A DNA stretch of 64,000 nucleotides from positions 1 to 64,000 of the forward strand of contig NZ_JAYGHY010000001.1 of the NCBI RefSeq assembly GCF_034931305.1, given 5' to 3'. Origin of the DNA: Cyanobium gracile_A. GTDB lineage: Bacteria; Cyanobacteriota; Cyanobacteriia; PCC-6307; Cyanobiaceae. Numbering within the stretch: the first letter of the stretch is position 1; each line of letters opens with the position of its first letter. Shown here piece after piece: positions 8,894 to 15,335 of this stretch. The notes under the pieces were generated by a model. That model was not told the DNA's origin and searched no databases. It was given only the letters and a program-made list of their open reading frames with translations. Position numbers and translations under genes: made by a program.

Positions 8894-10270
8894 TCAGTCC
8901 CTGGCCTGGGCTGCGGCAACAATCTCCCGGGCCACGTCCGCCCAGTCCCTGTGGTGATACCCCCTGGCCACGAGCGCCTCCTGGGCGCGACGTTCGGCGG
9001 GGTCCTCGATCCACTGGCCCATCGCCTCCGCCCACGCACCGGGATCGTCGTGCGGGAGAAGCCGGGCCAGCCCCCCTGCCGCCTCTGGCACCGCACCGGC
9101 CTGGCTGGCCAGGACAGCCTTGCCCCTGGCCAGGGCTTCGACGACTGGCAGGCCGAAGCCCTCGTAGGCCGATGGATAGAGGCAGAATCCAGCCTTCGCG
9201 TGCAGGCTCTCCAGGGCGTCGTCGGGCAGACAGGGAAAATGCAGGACGGTGCCCTCCAGGGCTCCGAGGTCCCCCAGACGGCGAAGCACCTCCTCCACCA
9301 TCCAGCCTGGCCGGCCCACGAAAACCAGCCGAAAGCCACAGCGTTGGGGCACCCCCTGGAGCAGCAGCCGCTGCCAGGCATCCAGCAGCAGACCGTGGCC
9401 TTTGCGGGGCTCGATTGTGCTGATGAACAGGGCATAGCGGGCCTCGCTGAGCCCAGCCGGAAGCCGGCCGTCACCTTCAAACTCCGGTGGGCGGTCGCAC
9501 CCGAGTGGAATCACCCGGAGGGTGGGGGCGGGGAGCCCCTCGTCCCGGCAGAGGCCCTCCACATCCGCAGCGATGCAGGTCGAGTTGACGAGGATGGTTT
9601 CTGCGCTGGCCATCATGTTCAGCCAGTGCTTCCGGAAGGTGCCGATGACCCCATCCAGGAAGAACTGAGGATGGGTCAGGGGGATGAGGTCGTAACACAG
9701 CACAGCCAACTGGAATCCGGATCTGCGTTTGAGGGTGTGGAAACCACCGGAGTTCTTCTGGTCCCAGTCTGAACACACGGAAATCAGCAGGTCGTCCGGA
9801 CCCATGGCGACCGCACCGCCAAGAGCAAGATCGACGGGAACGATGGATCGTCTCTCCCCCAGGCCATTCTCGAAGACCAGGGCACCTGGGTGGAATCGAT
9901 ACAGCAGCCGTTGGGCCCTGTCCCATCGTGCAGCCGAGCCGGCGGAGTTGCTGGTCAGACGTTGCCGTTCCATCGCCAGGAAGATCTGGTACCGCCGCGG
10001 CAGGAAGCGGCGTGGTCCACGGAGTGATCCGTGGGCAGGATCGAGGGCTTCGTCCCAGTGACTCAGGCGTTCATACCAGTCACCCCTGAGGCCGCGAAAA
10101 CAGCCCTTGCAGGGGTCGAAGACCACCGGCTGGGCTCCCGCCTGATCGACGGCCCAGCGGACCACCTCCCTTTCGACCCGCAGCATCCCCACGGCCGGGC
10201 CGCTCCATCGGGCCAGGGACGACATGTCGATGAACAGGCGTCCCACAGAACAAACCTCCCAAAACGACAT
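8894..10270 (-). CDS. glycosyltransferase family 4
   Basis: A 458-residue GT4 enzyme with a long N-terminal region (about 240 residues) seen in bifunctional or rhamnan/mannan-type glycosyltransferases. The donor-binding domain is clear: VIPLGCDRPPEF, YALFISTIEPRKGHGLLLDAW, LYPSAYEGFGLPVVEALARG (E-x7-E), and SQAGAVPEAAGG. The start chosen is MSFWEVC; an internal start at VGRLFIDMSS is possible. Tail-to-tail with the upstream GT2 gene (8 bases apart). Confidence 0.85.
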   Translation of the reverse strand: MSFWEVCSVGRLFIDMSSLARWSGPAVGMLRVEREVVRWAVDQAGAQPVVFDPCKGCFRGLRGDWYERLSHWDEALDPAHGSLRGPRRFLPRRYQIFLAMERQRLTSNSAGSAARWDRAQRLLYRFHPGALVFENGLGERRSIVPVDLALGGAVAMGPDDLLISVCSDWDQKNSGGFHTLKRRSGFQLAVLCYDLIPLTHPQFFLDGVIGTFRKHWLNMMASAETILVNSTCIAADVEGLCRDEGLPAPTLRVIPLGCDRPPEFEGDGRLPAGLSEARYALFISTIEPRKGHGLLLDAWQRLLLQGVPQRCGFRLVFVGRPGWMVEEVLRRLGDLGALEGTVLHFPCLPDDALESLHAKAGFCLYPSAYEGFGLPVVEALARGKAVLASQAGAVPEAAGGLARLLPHDDPGAWAEAMGQWIEDPAERRAQEALVARGYHHRDWADVAREIVAAAQARD

Positions 10271-10424
10271 CGCCCCGCCTCGTTTTCGAAGCGAAGGTGA
10301 ATCAACAATTGCGACCGATGGTACTCTCCCGGTACATCCCCATGGGGCCGAAGGATCTGCTACCGACTTCTGTGACGTTCGACAGCCTGGATGATGGAAC
10401 GTCCGGCCAGGTCAGGAGAGCTGG

Positions 10425-11621
10425 TTGTTGGCAATGACGCTGTTGAGGATTGGTGTGGATGCCAGACCACTGTGTGCTCCCTTCACTGGCGTTTCCAACT
10501 ACACCCTGAACCTGCTTCGAGCCCTGCTCGTCAATCATCCTTCCATCAACTTCTACGGCTATCAATCCTATCGCTGGAACCCTGTCGATGAGGCGTTTCT
10601 CTGTCGGCGCAGCGTCGGGGCAGAAGGGTCTTCCGCCAAGTCCTCACGGATGGCCGCCAGTCTGCGGACTGTGAAGGGTCTGCCCCTGATCAGGGGTGTG
10701 GCTCGCCTGATGCAGGGAACGGCGTTCGGTGTTCGTCCCGGTGCTCGCGGCCTGTCGCTCTTTCATGCCTTTCAGTATGTGGCACCTCGGCAGGGCGTCC
10801 TCCCCACCATTCCGGTGGTCTACGACCTTTCCTTCCTGCGGCATCCCGCCTGGCATCCGGTCTCCCGACTGCTGGCCCTCCTGCCCTTGGCCGAGCAGTG
10901 CCGCGTAGCCCCGGTGGTGCATACGATCTCCGCGTTCAGCGCTGCCGAGATCCAGTCCCTGCTGGGTGTCGACCGCCGTCGCATCCACATCATTCCCCCT
11001 GGTGTGGGTTCCGCCTTCCTCGCGGAGGGGCCGCCCCATCCGACCACCCTTCCAGCCTTTGATCTGCGGTCGGACAGTTTTTTCCTCGCCGTCGGCACCC
11101 TGGAGCCCCGCAAGAATCTCTGCACCCTCATCCAGGCCTACGCCCGGCTTCCACCCTCCCTCCGTCGCCGTTGGCCCCTCTGCGTGGCAGGGCCGGGCGG
11201 CTGGGGTGACATGGCCTTGCCTCCGGAAGCGGCCGGGTTGATTGAGTGCGGGATGCTGCGGTTTCTGGGCTATCTCTCTGTTCGCGATCTTCGTGATCTC
11301 TACTGCGCCGCAAGGGTTGTTCTTTATCCCTCCGTGTACGAGGGGTTCGGGATGCCGGTGATTGAGGCGATGGCCTGCGGTGCGCCGGTGGTCTGCAGCG
11401 ATGCCGCAGCCATCCCCGAAGCCGGCGGCTCACTGGCGACCTACGTTTCCCCCCTGGATGTGGAGGCCTGGACCCGGGCCTTGGTGGAGGTGATCGATTC
11501 CACGACGTCCTTGGACCAGAACCAGCGGGAGCGGCGTCGGGCCCATGCCCTCGGCTTTCGCTGGAGTCTCGGGGCCGAGCGTGCGGTGGGGCTCTACCAG
11601 GCGGCCCTCGCCGCACTGTGA
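10425..11621 (+). CDS. glycosyltransferase family 4, mannosyltransferase-like
   Basis: A GT-B enzyme of about 395 residues resembling O-antigen mannosyltransferases. Seen: IGVDARPLCAPFTGVSNYTLNLLRAL (N-terminal acceptor loop), VVYDLSFLRHP, HTISAFSAAEI, IHIIPPGVGSAF, AVGTLEPRKNLCTLIQAY, and YEGFGMPVIEAMACG (E-x7-E). Start is ambiguous: AGGAG at 10414-10418 is well spaced for TTG 10425 or 10428, and less so for the ATG at 10434. Its stop overlaps the start of the following membrane protein (GTGATG). It diverges from the minus-strand GT4 gene across 154 bases, the largest gap in the island. Confidence 0.88.
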   Translation: MLAMTLLRIGVDARPLCAPFTGVSNYTLNLLRALLVNHPSINFYGYQSYRWNPVDEAFLCRRSVGAEGSSAKSSRMAASLRTVKGLPLIRGVARLMQGTAFGVRPGARGLSLFHAFQYVAPRQGVLPTIPVVYDLSFLRHPAWHPVSRLLALLPLAEQCRVAPVVHTISAFSAAEIQSLLGVDRRRIHIIPPGVGSAFLAEGPPHPTTLPAFDLRSDSFFLAVGTLEPRKNLCTLIQAYARLPPSLRRRWPLCVAGPGGWGDMALPPEAAGLIECGMLRFLGYLSVRDLRDLYCAARVVLYPSVYEGFGMPVIEAMACGAPVVCSDAAAIPEAGGSLATYVSPLDVEAWTRALVEVIDSTTSLDQNQRERRRAHALGFRWSLGAERAVGLYQAALAAL

Positions 11622-13516
11622 TGCGCGCCCGCCTTCGGAGGGTGTTGGCGGTGCCCGTGCTGATGCTTCCTGTGCTGGTGGCGATCGGGATGGTGGCCGG
11701 CTATCTGCACGATCCAGGTGCCCTGTGGCGGGATCCCTACCACGACCGAAACTCCCATCTCACCTTCGGCCTGGGGCTGGCCCTGGCGCTGCGATCCGGC
11801 GATCTGGGCGGCCTGCTCCACGACCTGGTGTTGCCTTCGGCCTGGCCACCCCTGCATGGGATTCTCCTGGGAGGCGTCCTGGCGGTGCTCGGACCGGACC
11901 ACCGGTTCGCCGTTCTGCCCAGCATCGGCGGATGGCTGCTGGCCGTTCTGGGGCTCTGGCCCCTGTGTCGCGCCGCTCTGAACGATCCCCTTCGGGGTGA
12001 TGCGGCTGGCTCCATCGCTGTCGCCTTTGCCGTGGGAAGCCCGGCTTTTCGGCTGCTGGGGTCGGACGTGATGCTGGAGGGACTCGGTGCCGGGCTCACG
12101 GTGGTGGTGCTCTGGGCCTTTCTTCAACAGCGATGGAGACTGCTGTCTGTTCTTCTCACCCTCCTTTTCCTCGAGAAATACAACTACTGGGCGATGGCGC
12201 TGGTGGCGATCGGCGCCGCTGCACTGCCTGTCAACTGGCCGTTACGTCTGCAGCGTGCCCTCGCTTCGTTGCCGTGGAGAACCCTCCGTGACGATCCTTT
12301 CCTGCTCCTTGGCCTGCTGATGGCCGGCGGCGTAGTGCTGCTGCCTGGGGAACCGCCGCTCGCCGTTGCTGTGGGTTCTGTCCGGGTGACTCTCCTCCCT
12401 TCCAGCCTGCTCGCCATCGCCGTGGGCTTCATCGTGCTTGGGTCAGTCAGGGCGTGGAAAGCGCGAGCAGTGGGATTCGACCAGGCCATTGGGCCTGCTG
12501 GTGAGGCCCTGTTGGCCTGGCATGGGCTGCCCCTGGCCTTCTGGCTGATGATCCCAGGCAAGTTCGCCGGGTTGCTCTGGTTCCTGGGTCCCACCAACAG
12601 GAATCCGGATCTGCAGGTCGGACTGTTCGATCGACTTGCCGGCCAGTGGGAAGGGTTTGCCCATGGTTTCAGTGTGGGGAGCGCCGTAGCGCTGGCGGTT
12701 CTGCTCTGTGCGTTGATTGGAGCGCGCCGCTCATCCCTGCTGGTCTGGTTCGTGGGCTTGGGAGTGTTGGCCCTGCTGCTCCATCCCCAGCAGCAGATGC
12801 GTTTCCAGGCCACGGTGCTTCCCGGTGTCTGGGCCTTGGCTGGCCTCGGGGCAGGAGAAGTGGTCGAGGGGATGGGAGCCCGATGGCTGCCGCGCACCCC
12901 GCTGATCGCCCTGGTCCTGGGCACGGCCTTGCTGGCAACCCCTGTCCCGGCCCTGGCGGACGCGGCAGCGATCCGGCGTCCGGCCGCTCCACGCGACCTC
13001 AACCTGGCCGCCGCCTGGGCCGATGTGGTTCCGGATCCCGGTGGCGTCATCGCCCTGACCTCCATCGGCCGCACCGATCTAGTGGAGTGGACCATCAGGA
13101 CATCCTGTCGGTGCCGGGTGCCGATCCAGCAGCCCACCCTGGTGTCTCTGCCGGACAGGGCCGCCGTCCTGGCGGCGGTGGAGCGGACTCTGGCCGAGAC
13201 TCCCGCTCAGTCCCTGATCACCATTCACCTGGGCGCCCCCTACCCCCTGCCCGGCCTGCTGACGAAGGACCCGGACGCCTTGGCAGCGGCATTGGAGGGG
13301 GCCCTGGCGCGCCAGACCCGCTTCGTCAGCGATCGATCCATTGAACTTCCCGACCAGGGCGCCCGGGTGGAGCTCTGGTCGGCCAGGCCCGGAGTCCCCC
13401 TGCCGGTCCGTCCCCATGGCCGCTACCTGGCCGAGTCGGTCACCACAGGGCAGGGTCTCCTCGCACTAGGCGTACTGCTGCGGCCCAGGACCAGGGCTGG
13501 AGGCCCTTGGCTGTGA
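11621..13516 (+). CDS. polytopic membrane protein, GT-C glycosyltransferase-like
   Basis: A 631-residue protein with roughly 10-12 hydrophobic segments up to residue ~440, followed by a soluble ~170-residue C-terminal domain. The first loop after TM1 contains RDPYHDRNSHL, with acidic residues placed as in GT-C enzymes that use polyprenyl-phosphate sugars. It probably transfers a lipid-linked sugar on the periplasmic side (inference); a membrane protein of unrelated function cannot be excluded. ATG 11621 overlaps the stop of the upstream GT4 gene by one base, and GTG 11618 is an alternative start. Last gene of the island before the gatA remnant. Confidence 0.6.
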   Translation: MRARLRRVLAVPVLMLPVLVAIGMVAGYLHDPGALWRDPYHDRNSHLTFGLGLALALRSGDLGGLLHDLVLPSAWPPLHGILLGGVLAVLGPDHRFAVLPSIGGWLLAVLGLWPLCRAALNDPLRGDAAGSIAVAFAVGSPAFRLLGSDVMLEGLGAGLTVVVLWAFLQQRWRLLSVLLTLLFLEKYNYWAMALVAIGAAALPVNWPLRLQRALASLPWRTLRDDPFLLLGLLMAGGVVLLPGEPPLAVAVGSVRVTLLPSSLLAIAVGFIVLGSVRAWKARAVGFDQAIGPAGEALLAWHGLPLAFWLMIPGKFAGLLWFLGPTNRNPDLQVGLFDRLAGQWEGFAHGFSVGSAVALAVLLCALIGARRSSLLVWFVGLGVLALLLHPQQQMRFQATVLPGVWALAGLGAGEVVEGMGARWLPRTPLIALVLGTALLATPVPALADAAAIRRPAAPRDLNLAAAWADVVPDPGGVIALTSIGRTDLVEWTIRTSCRCRVPIQQPTLVSLPDRAAVLAAVERTLAETPAQSLITIHLGAPYPLPGLLTKDPDALAAALEGALARQTRFVSDRSIELPDQGARVELWSARPGVPLPVRPHGRYLAESVTTGQGLLALGVLLRPRTRAGGPWL

Positions 13517-13574
13517 ACGGGTGGGCAGAGAGGCCTCCGCTGCAGCGACGGCATCACCATGTGCGACGTGATCA

Positions 13575-13594
13575 CCCCCTCAGGGGGCTCCCCC
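13575..13594 (+). other. C5-G5-C5 hairpin-forming tract at the island's right edge
   Basis: Five C (13575-13579), TCA, five G (13583-13587), CT, five C (13590-13594). Two mutually exclusive hairpins can form. There is no T-run, so it is not a standard terminator. It lies between the last island gene and the gatA remnant, at the likely recombination border. Confidence 0.4.
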
Positions 13595-13595
13595 A

Positions 13596-13730
13596 CTGGC
13601 CGGCCTGCCGATCGGGCTGCAGCTGATCACCGGGGTGCTCGAGGAGTCGAAGCTGCTGCAGGTGGCCCACCAGTACGAACGGGCGGCGGCGGTGATGGCG
13701 CAACGACCCACGGCGGCGCTGGTGGCCTGA
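13596..13730 (+). pseudogene. gatA: gatA 3'-end remnant (45 codons with a 42-base in-frame deletion)
   Basis: Reads LAGLPIGLQLITG... to the natural GatA C-terminus ...TAALVA and stop. Bases 13596-13610 match 3212-3226 of gatA. Then 42 bases (14 codons, 3227-3268) are missing, and 13611-13730 match 3269-3388 exactly. The deletion joins two copies of CTGCCG (codons GLP...GLP), so slippage or recombination at that short repeat explains it. No start codon or upstream gatA sequence is present, so it is not a gene. It is a footprint of how the island inserted. Confidence 0.95.
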
Positions 13731-13731
13731 G
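13605..13731 (+). repeat. 127-bp direct repeat, copy 2
   Basis: Perfect partner of 3263-3389, in the same orientation. Together the copies bracket the two methyltransferases, six glycosyltransferases and the GT-C-like gene. One base beyond the gatA stop the sequences diverge (GG at copy 1, GC at copy 2). Confidence 0.97.
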
Positions 13732-13771
13732 CAGGACCATGGCACTGCCGGAGACGCCTGGAGGCTCGACC

Positions 13772-13777
13772 TAGGGT
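13772..13777 (+). promoter_or_regulatory. TAGGGT -10-like hexamer
   Basis: Lies in the 74-base gap before the NTF2-like gene, 27 bases upstream of its ATG. No convincing -35 element. Listed because the same TAGGNT hexamer recurs in front of several genes here. Confidence 0.3.
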
Positions 13778-13804
13778 CTCACTGCCGATCGGCTGTCGCT
13801 GACC

Positions 13805-14203
13805 ATGAACGCGGACGAAGCGGCCATTCGAGACGTGCTGGAGCAGTGGGCCAGCGCCACCCGAGACGGACGCGAGGAGGAGGTTCTCGCCAACCATCTC
13901 GACGAGCTGGTGCTGTTTGATGTGTTGGCTCCTCTGCAGTACACCTCAGCGGCGCAATACCGCGCCAGCTGGGAGGCCTGGCAGCCGGATACCCAAGGCA
14001 GCCTGCAATTCGCGTTGCAGGATCTCTCTGTCCAGGCGGGAACCGATGTGGGCTATGCCTTTGGCCTGCTCCAGTGCGGAGGGACGCTCCCCGACGGTCA
14101 GCCGTTTGGCGAGATTGTGCGGATCACGTTCTGCCTGCGCAAGCTGGATGGGATGTGGAAGGTCGCCCATCAGCACGTCTCCAGACCCGTCGAACGAGAC
14201 TGA
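13805..14203 (+). CDS. SnoaL/NTF2-like domain protein
   Basis: A 132-residue single-domain protein of the nuclear-transport-factor-2/SnoaL fold, similar to the DUF4440-type group. Seen: the N-terminal helix (AAIRDVLEQWASATRDGR), the strand/loop region around LFDVLAPLQYTS, and the C-terminal strands ITFCLRKLDGMWKVAHQHVS. Such proteins bind small ligands or act as isomerase-like enzymes; no specific function can be assigned. It is the first gene after the gatA remnant, and its stop overlaps an ATG (14203) of the next frame. Confidence 0.7.
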   Translation: MNADEAAIRDVLEQWASATRDGREEEVLANHLDELVLFDVLAPLQYTSAAQYRASWEAWQPDTQGSLQFALQDLSVQAGTDVGYAFGLLQCGGTLPDGQPFGEIVRITFCLRKLDGMWKVAHQHVSRPVERD

Positions 14204-14232
14204 TGCATCGTCCAATCGCCATGGAGCCACCG

Positions 14233-14655
14233 ATGAAGCGATGCCTGGCCGTCCTGCTGCTGTTGATCATCGCGGCCCCGCCCGTTTGGGCTGATCAGGA
14301 TACTGTCCGCTGCCTGAGATCCATTGGCCTCAAAACTCCTCTGCGACTTCAGCTCGGCATTTCATCTGAAACCGATGATAGGGGCTACGTTCTTTACCAG
14401 GGCGGCAGTGGGCGCATTCCCTTGAAGCTGTTGAAGGTGACTGAATTGAGAAGGGTGTACGGGGGAAGGCCATCGGAATTTGAAACCCAGTGGGTTGAGA
14501 TGCCCCCCAGTGGATCGGGAGGACGCTATATCTATATCAACCAAGGTGCAATCATCGATGACTTCCAATACATCCGCAAGGATGGAAGGGTTTTTAAGTT
14601 CGTCGATGACCCTGATGCTTACGCTGACGATCGATGCACCTGGACCGCCCCATAG
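14233..14655 (+). CDS. secreted protein of unknown function
   Basis: A 140-residue protein with a clear signal peptide (MKRCLAVLLLLIIAAPPVWA, cleavage expected after A20). The mature part of about 120 residues is hydrophilic and has two Cys. I do not recognise the family. The start at 14233 is chosen because GGAG at 14223-14226 precedes it by 6 bases and the signal peptide begins there; ATG 14221 and 14203 are alternatives. Composition is unusually low in G+C (row 14341-14400: 30 of 60), which suggests acquired DNA. Confidence 0.6.
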   Translation: MKRCLAVLLLLIIAAPPVWADQDTVRCLRSIGLKTPLRLQLGISSETDDRGYVLYQGGSGRIPLKLLKVTELRRVYGGRPSEFETQWVEMPPSGSGGRYIYINQGAIIDDFQYIRKDGRVFKFVDDPDAYADDRCTWTAP

Positions 14656-14732
14656 GGCGGATGTCCACGGGCTCGTGATCGTTGGCCTCGGCCTCAGCCA
14701 TGCGATTGCATCCCATCGGCCACGCATCCGCC
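14656..14732 (+). repeat. inverted repeat GGCGGATG...CATCCGCC
   Basis: Perfect 8-base arms at 14656-14663 and 14725-14732 with a 61-base loop, beginning directly after the secreted-protein stop. There is no T-tract, so function (RNA fold or insertion scar) is unknown. Confidence 0.4.
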
Positions 14733-14777
14733 GCATCCATGGGCCAACGGTGTCCTGCGGCCTGACTAGAGAGGAGT

Positions 14778-15317
14778 ATGGACAACCACAACCTCTCGAA
14801 TCGGCAGAACAGGACTTGGCTGGCCGTGCTGTCTGCGGTGGTGTTGGTGGTGGCTGGTGTCGTCATCCTCAGCAACCAGCAACAGCAACGGCTTCAAGCC
14901 GAGGCCCAGGCCCAGCAGGCCGCCCAGGATCAGGCCAACCGGGAGGTGATGGAGCGGATGCAGGGCGAATTGGTCCTCAAGAACGAACTGGAGTCCGCCT
15001 CCCAGCGTGAGGCCGCCCTCCAGTTGCAGCTCAAGGAGATGGACGCAGGGGCGAGCCGACTTCAGGTGGCCGATGGCCAGCAGCAGGCCAAGCGCCAGCA
15101 GGCGGAACGGGAGCTTCAGGAGCTCCGGACCCAGCGCGCCAAGCTCGAGAAGCAGGTCGACTGTGAGCGGATTCAGTTGACCGTGACCCAGCTCACGGCC
15201 AAGGGCGACACCGATCAGGCCACCAAGCTCCAGACCCTGTGGGCCAGGCCCTGCCCCAACCTCCAGGCGGCCAGGTCGTCAGGGGCACCAGATCTGGTGG
15301 TGCAACCGGTAAGGTGA
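14778..15317 (+). CDS. membrane-anchored coiled-coil protein
   Basis: A 179-residue protein. The basic N-terminus and one hydrophobic segment (WLAVLSAVVLVVAGVVIL, residues 14-31) are followed by a long Gln/Glu/Ala-rich heptad region (residues 33-125) predicted as coiled coil. The C-terminus has two Cys (VDCERIQLT, RPCPNLQ). Probably an inner-membrane protein with a periplasmic rod domain. Family not recognised. A strong GAGGAG lies unusually close (1 base) to the ATG. It ends 18 bases before dnaE. Confidence 0.6.
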   Translation: MDNHNLSNRQNRTWLAVLSAVVLVVAGVVILSNQQQQRLQAEAQAQQAAQDQANREVMERMQGELVLKNELESASQREAALQLQLKEMDAGASRLQVADGQQQAKRQQAERELQELRTQRAKLEKQVDCERIQLTVTQLTAKGDTDQATKLQTLWARPCPNLQAARSSGAPDLVVQPVR

Positions 15318-15335
15318 CCGCAACATGTGGTGGCG

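Noticed and set aside
10331..10345. GTAC-N7-GTAC resembling an NtcA site before the GT4 gene at 10425
   Set aside because: The spacing between GTA and TAC is 9, not the 8 required for the NtcA consensus GTAN8TAC.
13596..13730. A functional small gene in the gatA-like segment
   Set aside because: No start codon in frame, exact copy of the gatA end, and a clean internal deletion; it is a remnant.
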